Source: Morinoia aosen
Lineage: Eukaryota > Arthropoda > Malacostraca > Amphipoda > Talitridae
DNA length: 64,000 nucleotides
Direction of reading: 5' to 3'
Assembly (NCBI GenBank): GCA_030386875.1
Contig: CM059579.1
Location: forward strand, 92,880,253-92,944,252
Positions within the stretch are counted from its first letter, which is position 1. Each line of letters begins with the position of its first letter. The notes under the pieces were generated by a model that ran no database searches, was not told the DNA's origin, and saw nothing but the letters and a program-made list of their open reading frames with translations. Made by a program: the position numbers and the translations under genes. Positions 12,401 through 25,116 of this stretch are shown in pieces.

Positions 12401-15400
12401 AGAGCATTGAGGCTTCTAAATAGCATTGAGGTGGCTAAATAGCATTAAGGTGGCTTTATAGCATTGACCTGACTAAATAGCATTGAGGTGGCTAAATAGC
12501 ATTGAGGCGGCTAAATAGCATTGAGGTGGCTATAGAGCATTGAGGTGGCTAAAGAGCATTGAGGCGGCTAAATAGCATTGAGGCGGCTAAATAGGTTTGA
12601 GGCTGCTTAATTGCATTGAAGTGGCTAAATAGCAATGAGGTGGCTAAAAAGCTTTGAGGCTTCTAAATTGCATTGATATGGCTAAATAACATTGACGTGG
12701 CTAAAGAGCATTGAGTTGGCTTAAAAGCATTGAGGCGGCTAAGTATCATTGAGGTGGCTAAACAGCATTGAGGTGGATAAATAGCATTAGGGCGGCTAAA
12801 TAGCTTTGAGGTGGCGAAATAACATTAAGGTGGCTAAATAGCATTGACGTTGCTAAATAGCATTGAGGTCGCTAAATAGCATTGAGGTGACTAAATATCA
12901 TTGACAAGGCTAAATAATATTGACGTGACTAAAGGGCATTGAGGTGGCTTAAGAGCATTGAAGTGGCTAAATAGCATTGACGTGGATAAATAGCATTGAG
13001 GTGGCTAAATAGCATTAAAGTGGCTGAATATCATTGACATGGCTATATAATAATGACGCGGCTAAAGAGCATCGAGGTGGTTTAGAGCATGTAGGCGGCT
13101 AAATAGCATTGAGGTGGTTAAAGAGCGTTGAGGTGGCTAAAGACCATTGAGGCGGCAAAATAGCATTGAGGTGGCTAAAGTGCATTGAGTCAGCTAAATT
13201 GCATTGAGGTGGCTAAAGATCATTGAGGCGGCTAAATATCGTTGAGGTGACTAAAGAGCATTGAGGCGGCCGAATAGCATTGAGGTGGCTAAAGAGCATT
13301 GAGGTGGCTGAAGAGCATTGAGACGGCTAAATAGCATTGAGGCGGCTAAATAGCATTGAAGCGGCTAAAGAGCATTGAGGCGGCTATATAGCATTGACGT
13401 GGCTAAATAGCATTGAGGTGGCTAAATAGCATTGAGGTGTCTAAATATCATTGACATGGCTAAATAGCATTGACGTGGCTAAAGAGCGTTGATTTGGCTA
13501 AAGAGCATTGAGGTGGCTAAATAGCATTGAGGTGGCTAAGTAGCATTGACATGGCTGAAGAGCATTGAGGTGGCTATAGAGCATTAAGGTGGCTAAATAG
13601 CATTGATGTGGCTAAATAGCATTAGGGTTGCTAAACAGCATTGTTGCGGCAAAATAGCATTGAGGTGGCTAAAGAGCGTTGATGCGGCAAAATAGCATTG
13701 AGATTTTTAAAGCGCATTGAGGCGGCTGAATAGCATTGAGATGGCTGAACAGCATTGAGGTGGCTAAAGAGCATTGAGGTGGCTAAGTATCATTGAGGTG
13801 GCTAAGTAGCATTGAGGTGGATAAATAGCATTAGGGCGGCTAAATAGCATTGAGGCGGCTAAATCGCATTGAGGTGGCTAAAGAGCATCGTGGCGGCTAA
13901 ATAGCATTGAGGTGGCTAAATAGCATTAAGGTGGGTAAATATCATTGACATGGCTAAATAATTTTGTCGTGGCTAAAGAGCATTGAGGTGGCTAAAGAGC
14001 ATTTAGGTTGCTAAGTAGCATTGACGTGGGTAAAGAGCATTGAGGTGGCTATAGAGCATTGAGGTGGCTAAATAACATTGAAGTGGCTAAAGAGCATCAA
14101 TGCGGCTAAATAGCATTGAGATGGCTAAAGAGCATTGAGGTGGCTGGAGCGCATTGAGGCGGCTAAATAGCATTGAGATTGCTAAAGAGCATTGAGGTGG
14201 CTAAAGTGAATTGAGGCGGTTAAATAGCATTGACGTGGCTAAATAGCATTGATGTGGCTAAATAGCAATAAGGTGGCTAAATATCATTAACATTGCTAAA
14301 TAACCTTGACGTGGCTAAAGATCATAAGAGTGGCCAAATAGCATTGACGTGGATAAACGGAATTGAGGTGGCTAAATAGCATTAAGGGGGCTGAATATCG
14401 TTGACATTGCTAAATAACATTGACGTGGCTAAAGAGCATTGAGGTGGATAAAGAGCATTGGGGCGGCTTAATAGCCTCGAGGTGGCTAAATAGCATTAAG
14501 GTGGCTAAATAGCACTGACGTGGCTAAAGAGCATGAGGTGGCTTAATTGCAATAAGGAGGCTAAATATCATTTACATGGCTAAATAACATTGACATGCCT
14601 AAAGAACATTGAGGTGGCTAAAGAGCATTGAGGCGGCTAAATAGTATTGAGGTGGCTAAAGAGCATGAGGCGGCTAAATAGCATTGAGGTGGCTGAAGAG
14701 CATTGAGACGGCTAAATAGCATTGAGGTGGCTAAAGAGCATTGAGGCGGCTAAATAGCATTCAGGCGGCTAAAGAGCGTTTCTGGGTGGCTAAAGAGCAT
14801 TTAGGTGACTAAAGGGCATTGAAATGGCTAAAGAGCATTGAGGCGGCTGAAGAGCATTGAGGTGGCTAAATAGCATTGAGGCGGCTAAATAGCATTGAGG
14901 TGGCTAAAGAGCATTGAGGCGGCTAAATAGCATTGAGGTGGCTAAAGAGCGTTGAGGTAGCTAAAGAGCATCGAAAAGGCTAAATAGCATTGACGTGGCT
15001 AAATAGCCTTGAGGTGGCTAAATAGCATTAAGATGGCTGAATATCATTGACATGGCTGAATAGCATTGACAAGGCTGAAGGGCATTGAGGTGGCTAAATA
15101 GCATTGAGGTGAGTAAATAGCATTGACGTGGCTAAATAGCCTTGACGTGGCTAGAGAGCATTGAGGTGGCTATAGAGCATTGAGGCAGCTAAATAGCATT
15201 GAGGTGGCTAGAGAGCTTTGAGGTGGCTAAAGAGCTTTGAGGCGACTAAATAGCACTGAGGCGGCTAAATAGCATTGAGGTGGCTAAAGAGAATTGAGGC
15301 GGCTAAATAACATTGACCTGGCTAAATAGCATTGAGGTGGCTAAATATAATTGACATGGCTGAATAGCATTGACAAGGCTGAAGGGCATTGAGGTGGCTA

Positions 15401-18400
15401 AATAGCATTGAGGTGAGTAAATTGCATTGACGTGGCTAAATAGAATTCAGGTGGCTAAATAGCATTGAGGCGGCTAAATAGCATTGAGGTGGCTAAAGAG
15501 CATTGAAGTGGCTAAAGAGCATTGAGGCGGCTAAATAGCATTGAAGCGGCTAAATAGCTTTGAGGCTGCTTAATTGCATTGACGTGGCTAAATAGCAATG
15601 AGGTGGCTAAAAAGCACTGAGGCTTCTAAATTGCATTGAGATGGCTAAATAACATTGACGTACCTAAAGAGCATTGAGGTGGCTAAAGAGCATTGAGGCG
15701 CTAATCGCATTGAGGTGGCTAAAGAACATTGAGGTGGATAAAGAGCATTGAGGCTTCTAAATAGCATTGAGGTGGCTAAATAGCATTAAGGTGGCTATAT
15801 AGCATTGACCAGGCTAAATAGCATTAAGGTGGCTAAATAGCATTGAGGCGGCTAAATAGCATTGAGGTGGCTAAAGAGCACTGAGGTGGTTAAAGAGCAT
15901 TGAGGCGGCTAAATAGCATTGAGGCGGCTAAATAGCTTTTTGGCTGCTTAATTGCATTGACGTGGCTAAATAGCAATGAGGTGGCTAACAAGCTTTGAGG
16001 CTTCTAAATTGCATTGAGATGGCTAAATAACATTGACGTGGCTAAAGAGCATTGAGGTGGCTAAAGAGCATTGAGGCGCTAATCGCATTGAGGTGGCTAA
16101 AGAACATTGAGGTGGATAAAGAGCATTGAGGCGGATAAATAGTATTGAGGTGGCTAAAGAGCATGAGGCGGCTAAATAGGATTGAGGTGGCTAAAAAGCA
16201 TTGAGGCGGCTAAAGAGCATTAAGATGGCTAAAGAGCAGTGAGGCGTTACATAGCATTGAGATGGCTAAATAGCATTAGGGTGGCTAAATAGCATTGACG
16301 TGGCTAAATAGCATTGAGGTAGCTAATTAGCATTGAGGTGGCTAAATATCATTGACATGGCTAAATAACATCGACGTGGCTAAAGAGCATTGAGGAGGCT
16401 AAAGAGCATTGAGGCAGCTAAATTGCATTGAGGTGGTTGAAGTACATTGAGGTGGCTAAAGAGCATTGAGGCGGCTAAATAGTAATTATGTGGATAAAAA
16501 GCATGAGGCGGCTAAATATCATTGAGGTGGCTAAAGAGAGTTGTGGCGGCTAAATAGCATTAAGGTGGCTAAAGATCAATGATGCGGTTACATAGCATTG
16601 AAGTGGCTAAATAGCATTAAGGTGGCTAAATAGCATTGACGTGGCTAAATAGCATTGAGGTGACTAAATATCATTGACATGGCTAAATAACATCGACATG
16701 GCTCAAGAGAATTGAGGTGGCTTAAGAGCATTGAGGCGGGTAAATAGCATTGAGGTGGCTAAATTGCATTGGGGTGTCTAAATACCATTGACATGGCTAA
16801 ATAGCACTGACGTGGCTAAAGAGCATTGAGGTGGCTAAAGAGCATTGAGGTCGCTAACTAGCATTGACGTAACTAAATAGCATTGAGGTGGCTAAATAGC
16901 ATTGAGGTGGCTAAATACCATTGACATGGCTAAATAACACCGACGTGGCTAAAGAGCATTGAGGTGGCTAAAGAGCATTGAGGCGGCTGAATAGCATTGA
17001 AGCGGCTAAAGAGCGTTGAGGTGGTTAAAGAGCATTTAGGTGGCTAAATAGCATTGAGGTTGCTAAATAGCATTGACGTGGCTGAATAGCATTGAGGTGA
17101 CTAAATAGCATTAAGGTGGCTAAATAGCATTGACATGGCTAAATAGCATCGAGGTGGCTGAATAGCATTGAGGTGGCTAAATATCATTGACATAGCTAAA
17201 TAACATTGATGAGGCTAAAGGGCATTTAGATGGCTAAAGGGCATTGAAGTGGCTAAATAGCATTGACGTGGCTAAATAGCATTGAGGTGGCTAAATAGCA
17301 TTAAATTGGCTGAATATCATTGACATGGCTAAATAATAATGACGTGGCTTAAGAGCTTTGAGGGGGCTATAGATCATTGAGGCGGCTAAATAGTATTGAG
17401 GTGGATGAAGAGCTTTGAGGGGGCTAAAGAGCATTGTGGCGGCTAAATAGCATTGAGGTGGCTAAAGAGCATTGAGTCGGCTAAATTGCATTGAGGTGGC
17501 TAAAGATCACTGAGACGGATAAATATCGTTGAGGTGGCTAAAGAGCTTTGAGGCGGCCGAATAGCATTGAGGTGGCTAAAGAGCATTGAAGTGGCTGAAG
17601 AACATTGAGGCGGCTAAATGGCATCGACGTGGCTAAATAGCATTGAGGTGGCTAAACAGCATTGAGGTGGCTAAATATCATTGACATGGCTAAATAGCAT
17701 TGACGTGGCTCAAGAACATTGAGGTGGGTAAAGAGCATTTAGGTGGCTAAATATAATTGAGGTTGCTAAATATCATTGACATTGGTAAATAACATCGACG
17801 TGGCTAAATAGAATTGAGGCAGCTAAAGAGCGTTGAGGTGGCCAAAGAGCATTTAGGTGGCTAAAGAGCATTGAGGTGGCTAAAGAGCATTGAGGCGGCT
17901 TAAGAGCGTTGTGGCGGCTAAATAGCATTGAGGCCGCTAAATAGCATTGAGGTGGCTAAAGACCACTGAGGCGGCAAAATAGCATTGATGTGGCTAAAGA
18001 GCATTGAGGCGGCTAAATAGCATTGACGTGGCTAAATAGCACTGAGGTGGCTAAATAGCATTGAGGTGGCTAAATAGCATTGACGTGGCTAAATGGCATT
18101 GAGGTGGCTAAGTAGCATTAAGGTGGGTGAATAGCATTGACGTTGCTTAATAGCATTGAGGTGGCTAAATAGCATTAAGGCGGCTAAATAGCATTGACGT
18201 GGATAAATTGCATTGAGGTGGCTATATATCATTAAGGTGGCTAAATATCATTGACATGGCTAAATAACATTTACGTTGCAAAAGAGCATTGAGGCGGCTG
18301 AATAGCGTTGAGGCGGCTAAATAGCATTGAGGTGGCTCATAAGCATTGAGGTGAATGAATAGCATTGGGGTGGCTAAATTGCATTGAGGTTGCTAAAAAC

Positions 18401-21400
18401 CATTTAGGCGGCTAAATAGCATTGAGGTGGCTAAATAGCATTAAGGTGGCTAAATAGCATTGACATGCTAAATAGAATTGATGTGGCTAAATAGCATTAA
18501 GGTGGCTTAATGGCATTGAGGTGGCTAAATAGCATTAGGGTGGCCAAATTGCATTGACGTGGCTAAATAGCATAGAAGTTGCTAAATAGCATTAATGTGG
18601 CTGAATATCATTGACATTGCTAAATAACATTAACGTGGCTAAAGAGCATTGAGGTGGCTAAAAGCATAGAGGCGGCTAATCGCATTGAGGTGGCTAAAGA
18701 GCATTCAGGTGGCTAAATAGCATTGAGGTGGCTAAATACCATTAAGGTGGCTAAATAGCATTGACGTTGCTAAATAGCATTGAGGTGGCTAAATAGCATT
18801 GAGGTGGCGAAATGTCATTGACATGGCTAAATAACATTGACGTGACTAAAGGGCACTGAGGTGGCTAAAGAGCAACGAAGTGGCTAAATAGCATTGACGT
18901 GGATAAATAGCATTGAGGTGGCTAAATAGCATTAGGTGGCTGAATATCATTGACATGGCTATATAATAATGACGTGGCTAAAGAGCATCGAGGTTGCTAT
19001 AGAGCATTGAGGCGGCTAAATAGCATTTAGGTGGCTAAAGAGCGTTGAGTTGGCTAAACACCATTGAGGCGGCTAAATAGATTTGAGGTGGCTAAAGAGC
19101 ATTGAGCCGGCTAAGTTGCATTGAGGTGGCTAAAGATCATTGAGACGGCTAAATATCGTTGAGGTGACTAAAGAGCATTGAGGCAGCCGAATAGCATTGA
19201 GGTGGCTAAAGAGCATTGAGGTGGCTGAAGAGCATTGAGACGGCTAAATAGCATTGAGGCGGCTAAATAGCATTGAGGTGGCTGAGGAGCGTTGAGGCGG
19301 CTTTATAGCAATGACGTGGCTAAATAGCATTGAGGTGGCTAAATAGCATTGAGGTGGCTAAATATTATTGACATGGCTAAATAGCATTGAGGTGGCTAAA
19401 GAGCATTGATTTGGCAAAAGAGCATTGAGGTGGCTAGATACATTGACGTGGCTAAATAGCATTGGGGTGGCTAAATAGCATTGAGGTGGCTAAATAGCAT
19501 AAGGTGGGTAAATATCATTGACATTGGTAAATAACATTGACGTGGCTAAAGAGCATTGAGGTGGCCAAAGAGCATTGAGGCGGCTAAATAGTGTTGATTT
19601 GGCTAAATAGCATTAAGGTGGCTGAATAGCACTGACGTTGCTAAATAGCATTGAAGTGGCTAAATAGCATAAAGGTGGATAAATATCATTGACATGGCTA
19701 AATGACATTGACGTGGCTAAAGAGCATTGAGGTGGCTAAAGATCATAGATGTGGCTAAATAGCGTTAAGGTGGCTAAATATCACTGACATGGCTAAATAA
19801 CATTGACGTTGCTAAAGAGCTTTGAGGCGGCTAAATAGCATTGAGGCCGCTAAATAGCATTGAGGTGGCTCAGAAGCATTGAAGTGGCTAAATAGCATTG
19901 GGGTGGCTAAAGAGCATTGAGGATGCTAAAGAGCATTGTTGAGGCTAAATAGCATTGAGGTGGCTAAAGAGCATTAAGGTGGCTAAAGAGCATTGACATC
20001 GCGAAATTGCATTGAAGTGGCTAATTAGCTTTAAGGGGGTTAAATAGCATCGACGTGGCTAAATAGCATTGAGGTGGCTAAATAGCATTGAGGTGACTAA
20101 ATAGCATTGACGTGGCCTAATAGCATTGAGGTGGCTAAATAGCGTTAGGGTGATCAAATAGCATTGACAAGGCTAAATAGCATTGAGGTTGCTCAATAGC
20201 ATCAAGATGGCTGAATATCATTGACATTGCTGAATAACATTGACGTGGCTAAAGAGCATTGATGTGGCTAAAGTGCTTTGAGGCGGCTAAATAGCATTGA
20301 TCTGGCTAAATAGCATTAAAGTGGCTAAATAGCACTGACGTGGCTAAATTGCATTGAAGTTGCTAAATAGCATCAAGGTGGCTAAATATCATTGCCATGG
20401 CTAAATAACATTGACGTGGCTAAAGAGCATTGAAGTGGCTGAAGAGCATTGAGGCGGCTAATCGCATTGACGTGGCTAAAGAACATTGAGGTGGCTAAAG
20501 AGCATTGAGGTGGCTAAATGCCATTGAGGTTTCTAAAGAGCATGAGGCGCCTAAAGAGCATGGAGGTGGCTAAAGAGCATTGAGGCGGCTAAATAGCATT
20601 GAGGTGGCTAAAGAGCACTGAGGCGGCTACATAGCATTGAGGTGGCTAAATAGCATTAAGGTTGCTAAATTGCATTGACGTGGCTGAATAGCATTGAGGT
20701 GACTAAATAGCATTAAGGTGGCTAAATAGCATTGACGTGGCTAAATAGCATCGAGGTGGCTGAATAGCATTGAGGTGGCTAAATATAATTGACATAGCTA
20801 AATAACATTGACGTGGCTAAAGGGCGTTGAGATGGCTAAAGAGCATTGAAGTGGCTAAATAGCATTGACGTGACTGAATAGCATTGAGGTTGCTAAATAG
20901 CATTAAATTGGCTGAATATCATTGACATGGCTAAAAAATAATGACGTGGCTAAAGAGCTTTAAGGTGGCTATTGAGCATTGAGGCGGCTAAATAGTATTG
21001 AGGTGGCTGAAGAGCATTGAGGTGGCTAAAGAGCATCGAGGCGGCTAAATAGCATTGAGGTGGCTAAAGAGCATTGAGTCGGCTAAATTGCATTGAGGTG
21101 GCTAAAGATCATTGAGGCGGATAAATATCGTTGAGGTGGCTAAAGAGCATTGAGGCGGCCGAATAGCATTGAGGTGGCAAAAGAGCATTGAAGTGGCTGA
21201 AGAACATTGAGGCGGCTAAATAGCATCGACGTGGCTAAATAGCATTGAGGTGGTTAAATAGCATTGAGGTGGCTAAATATCATTGACATGGCTAAATAGC
21301 ATTGACGTGGCTGAAGAGCATTGAGGTGGATAAAGAGCATTTAGGTGGCTAAATAGCATTGACGTGGTGAAATAGCATTGAGGTGGCTATGTATAATTAA

Positions 21401-21605
21401 GGTGGCTAAATATCATTGACATGGGTAAATAACATCGACATGGCTAAATAGCATTGAGGCGGCTAAAGAGCGTTGAGGTGGCTAAAGAGCATTTAGGTGG
21501 CTAAAGGGCATTGAGGTGGCTGAAGAGCATTGAGGTGTGCGAGTATTGCCGTCTATTTCTGTATTCAATCTGTATTCAATCTTGACAACTGGATGCCTCG
21601 CACCC

Positions 21606-21613
21606 TATATAAG
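21606..21613 (+). promoter_or_regulatory. TATA box in the gypsy LTR
   Basis: The sequence tatataag lies 70 bp into the LTR and about 79 bp before the AATAAA, consistent with U3 promoter placement. Transcription would read away from the satellite into the element. Confidence 0.55.
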
Positions 21614-21684
21614 CCGTGCTCGCTCAGTTTGAGGTGCTCATTCTCTTCTCATGTCCTCCTGTGCCAATGACATCTGGTTACCTA

Positions 21685-21690
21685 AATAAA
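21685..21690 (+). terminator. AATAAA polyadenylation signal in the gypsy LTR
   Basis: A canonical AATAAA lies between the TATA box and the inferred LTR end, as expected for the R region of an LTR retrotransposon. Confidence 0.5.
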
Positions 21691-21734
21691 CTTACCGCCA
21701 AGCTACTCTCTGTGATCATTTAACCACCGTAAAT

Positions 21735-23099
21735 TGGTGGACCAGTCTGGATTGAACTCACGTGCATGTGTGAAATTACTTAAGAGGATATCAAGTGTCC
21801 CGAACATTATAGAGTCATTGGAACATTATACAGTCTCAGATGTGTAACGAAGAACATAACCAACTGTGGCAGCCGCGTCCCTCTGTTTTCGTGTTCGGAT
21901 TTGGAATACCAGCAGAAGACTTGGTAGAGGTTTATACACAATTCACAGTTTATTTGAATATAGGCTCACCATTTCGCACCGGAATCCTTGTGTATGAATC
22001 TGGAGAAGACATAGAAATCGTCTTCGAGGTAACGATAAGTGCATTCCCAGCGACAAGTGATCACTAAAGAAACAATTTGTTTTGAATAAACGTCAAGTGC
22101 ATAAAATACTACGTACAATAACTGTTGGTGAAATTAAATAAACTGAACCAGTGTTTTCTTAGTGACGAACAGTGATTCACTATTTTAAGCCATTGTAATT
22201 AGCAACTACGTCCTTCAGCATCGTTCCCAGTCATCGTGTAACTACAGCGACGTTTTATTCTGCACGTATCAGCGGCAGCCTGCCTTCAGCAACAAGCTAC
22301 GCACGCTGCAGTCTACATTTTTATTGCAGTTAAGTCCTCGTGAAATTTTTTTTTCTCTCCTTCGGTGCGCATTTACCTAGAGCAGACCGCGCGAGTTTTT
22401 TTCTGTCGCTGGGAGATATTTTTTTTCTCTGTATGCACTCAAAGATCCCAGACTCTGTCTCTGCCTCAGCGGCAACCGCATAACCCGCACTTGCCAGTAG
22501 CCTCAGTCTTTGTTGGAGTGTAGTGAGCGACGTGCTGCGTAGCGTATCCCTGTGGATTAGCAGTACAAACGTCAGATATCCATTCAATGCCCAGAGTAAG
22601 TGTAAAATTTGGCTGTTGTTATTAGCAGGGTTAATTGAAGAATTTAGGCGAATTGATTTTGTTTTTCAAGTGCTAAAACGTAAAGTAATGTCGTTTGTTT
22701 CTCATTTGATTCTTCCTTGGAGCTCTGTCTTCGGAGTCTGGAGTTTTGCCAGGTTTTCTGTAGGGTGCGAAAGTTCTCTGTAGATAGAGGAATTTTTTCT
22801 GTAATAGTTCGAAATTCACCCTTTCAAGGTTAATTTTTCAAGTACCAGGGAGAGTTTGATTGTGTATTTGTATTTCATTAGTATTGCTTGTGTTTAGAGG
22901 TGTAATATTATATTAATGTGGTATTTTTCAATATTTTTGGTTGCATTTAAGTGGAGGTGAAATTCTGGAAGTTATTAACTGGTGATTTTTCATGTCGGAC
23001 ACTTCGGATAGTGAATAATTCCTACGCACAGAACCCACAGTAACAAAAAGTGGCAGGATAAGTAAGCCTAGGGTTACTAGTGTTACTCAAATTACGACA
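21735..23099 (+). other. Untranslated leader of the gypsy element
   Basis: These 1.37 kb lie between the LTR and the first gag ATG. A TGG-starting primer-site candidate (tggtggaccagtctgg) opens it, but I could not match it to a specific tRNA. No convincing coding region is visible; short open stretches at 21840-22067 and 22523-22783 show no recognisable motif. T-rich tracts near 22345-22430 and 22790-22930 stand out. A leader of this length is within the range of gypsy-type elements. Confidence 0.5.
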
Positions 23100-24296
23100 A
23101 TGACGACACCGACAACAACTGCAGGTGCTAGTGTTAGTGAGGACATGACTCACCTGGCGCGTGAAATCGCCGCAAACCTTCCCAGAGTAGGAACCATAAT
23201 GACGAACGCTGAGCTGCCAATTTTTAAAGGAAGAAGGCGTCAGCACGATCCAGAGTTCCTGGAAAATAAATCATGGACAACTCACATACAAAACTTGAAA
23301 GCATACATGACACTACTTCCAGACGCGACGAGTGACGAACGCAAAAAGGAGTTCCTAGTGAGGTCAGTCAACAAAAATGTAGGTGATTTTAACGCAGTTG
23401 TGACCAAGCTGGTCAACGCAGATTTAAATTATACGTTTGATCAAGTAGTTGAAATTCTTGATGACATATACGTGTGTCGAGGTGAAAAAAGCATACACGC
23501 CTTGGCATGCGATTTAAATGAATTGCAATTAATACGAAATAATGCGTTGGCAGCCCAGCTGGTGACGGCCTTTTCAAAGATACGCAAATTGACAGAGAAC
23601 ATTCTGACGTCAACCACACTGGGTTGGCAAAAACATCCTTATTATCACGCTTGCACGACTGAAGCAGAGCTGAAACGATTTGTAGGTGACAGCATGTCCC
23701 ACAGTCTAGCGTTAACAATTCTGGGACCCTTATTAGACGAGTCATTCGCCAGGAAAATTTTTGAAACTCAGTTTAGCACGGCAGAGGAACTGTTAGCGAA
23801 ATTAATTTCCGCTGTTAGGGGACAGGCGGAGACGAAAAAAATTATCGCGTCCCAGCACACAGTTAGAAACGAGAGTGAAAGCTATTTAGCGGATACAACC
23901 AGTGAGTTTGACGAATGCTTTGGAGCACCAGATCGTTTTCCGGAGAGTGAAGTGTTCTATGGGAGTGTAGGAAACTACCGTAGGAACTACCGTTCAGGAA
24001 TACGAAGGATCACCCCTAGGCCCTGGTTGAAAAATCCTCGTGGTAGAGGAAGAGAATTTAGCGGTTACGTAGGAGATCGAGCAAATGGATCTTTGGAATG
24101 TAATATGATGAGAACAGATAATAATAGTTCTAGTGTTGCTGGTCAGGCTTCTGGACATTATTCCAAGTATGAAGCGACGAAAAAAGAGGGTTCCCATTTT
24201 CTACATCATGTTCGGTTGTTGGACATTTCGAGTGCAGACCCCAGAGAGGTCAGTTTTCGAGAGGTTGTTTTGCGTGTGGTGGAACCCATGTGGTAA
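23100..24296 (+). pseudogene. gag: Ty3/gypsy gag, frameshifted near its 3' end
   Basis: The 398-codon frame starts at an ATG followed by a Thr-rich stretch. A capsid-like region begins near residue 40 with the motif ELPIFKGRRRQ, which resembles the ExPxFxG start of many gypsy gag capsids. It is helical and charged until about residue 250. A basic Arg/Gly-rich tail follows (residues 298-325, for example NPRGRGREF), as in nucleocapsid regions. The zinc knuckle that should follow is present, but in another frame (see 24266), so this frame ends out of register and stops at 24296. The element would make the structural protein for RNA packaging into virus-like particles in the cytoplasm. As it stands it is broken. 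Assignment rests on these features and on the protease-RT order downstream. Confidence 0.8.
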
Positions 24297-24304
24297 AAAA
24301 TTGT
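24266..24304 (+). pseudogene. Out-of-frame gag zinc knuckle (CX2CX4HX4C)
   Basis: In the third forward frame the codons read CFACGGTHVVKNC, a perfect CCHC knuckle spacing, directly preceded by RGQFSRG and followed by a TGA. It overlaps the end of the main gag frame. The knuckle is the RNA-binding motif of nucleocapsid, so its position at the gag end is as expected, but at least one indel upstream has separated it from the capsid frame. Confidence 0.8.
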
Positions 24305-24468
24305 TGAGCAACGGGAACTGAAATACGTAATTATAAGACTTACTTACGCGGTGGCAATGTAAATAGAGGTGGCACAGCGCGCGGTAAGAGTGAAGTTCAT
24401 TGGGCGGTAGCCGAGTCAGGTGATTTTTTAAGCGAAAATTAGGAACAGGTGGAGGTAACAGGAGGAAC

Positions 24469-25083
24469 TTGAAATTGTTTGAGCCCGAGGTTGGCAGCAC
24501 CCTCGTTAATCTTGCAGCCGTGACCGAAAGTCCAGATACCACCGAGACAAACCAATCAGTCATTGATCCCACCGAAATAACCCAATCCTTCATTGATCCC
24601 TTGTTTAAATGCGAGAATAGGTATAAATTATTGCAAGACGAAGAGCTCGCAGATAGACAAGAACAAAGCAAAGCAGTCGAGGCCAATTTTTCCGCTAGTG
24701 TCGTAAAGGGTCATTGCAATAAAAAGGGGGCTGGTTTGTTTGCGTTTAAAGAAAGCAACAAGCCTACATTAATAATTAAAAATAATGATCAGTATTTGAG
24801 TGCCTTGCTAGACAGCGGTTCAGAAAAATGCCTAATAAGTTACAAGCAGGTTAAGAATTTAAACGAAGAAGTTAAGCCTAGTCGTTTAATGGTGAAGGGC
24901 ATTAATGGCAAGAGTAACGTAAGCGGAGAAGTAGAGTTGTCTATTACCATTCCAGGCACTAAAAAAGTACTAAAAACTAATGCCCTTATCGTAAAGGAGG
25001 CTAAATTTAATTACGATCTAATTCTCGGCCGCGATGTTTTGAATAATGCAGCTATTGATTTTAAAAATCAAACACTTCTGTGA
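24469..25083 (+). pseudogene. pol: Ty3/gypsy aspartic protease region of pol
   Basis: The frame carries the retropepsin active-site motif LLDSGSEKCLIS near residues 115-126 and the partner motif YDLILGRDVL near residues 181-190, the usual pair that folds into one half of the dimeric protease. The protease would cleave Gag-Pol inside the particle. The region upstream of residue 100 is a linker rich in Thr and acidic residues. A TGA at 25081-25083 closes the frame, but the same frame continues into the RT block at 25117, so this is most likely a nonsense mutation inside pol rather than a natural end. Confidence 0.85.
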
Positions 25084-25116
25084 GATGGTATCTCAATCCC
25101 CTTTTGTGAGTTAAAC

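Larger units (their letters stand above)
1..21535. repeat. 19-bp tandem satellite array, 21.5 kb, left end open
   Basis: The stretch is a head-to-tail array of a 19-bp unit, consensus ggtggctaaatagcattga, about 1,130 copies, with few length-changing indels. Common variants are gaggcgg, gacgtgg or gacatgg in the first half and aaagagc, aaatatc or aaataac in the second. The plus strand is richer in G than in C (about 6 G to 2 C per unit). The unit carries TAA, TAG and TGA in different registers and 19 is not a multiple of 3, so every plus-strand frame is closed every few tens of bases and no long ORF can arise. No gene, transposon or other sequence interrupts it. The array starts before the window and ends at the LTR at 21536. 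Function unknown; pericentromeric or other heterochromatic satellite is the simplest reading. Confidence 0.98.
21536..21734 (+). repeat. Putative 5' LTR of the Ty3/gypsy element
   Basis: The satellite stops abruptly at 21535 and non-repetitive sequence starts with TGTGCGAG. About 199 bp carry a TATA box (21606-21613), an AATAAA signal (21685-21690) and a short direct repeat of ctgtattcaat, which is the layout of a U3-R-U5. A gag-pol reading block follows 1.4 kb downstream on the same strand. The 3' boundary is inferred from a possible primer site starting with TGG at 21735. No second LTR is in the window, so the ends and the target-site duplication cannot be confirmed. Confidence 0.6.

Noticed and set aside
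1-21535. CRISPR-like array of short repeats
   Set aside because: Units are contiguous 19-mers with no unique spacers, and the context is a spliced eukaryotic genome; it is a satellite.
24201-24686. 161-codon minus-strand frame opposite gag-pol
   Set aside because: Shadow of the gypsy coding strand, with no motif.
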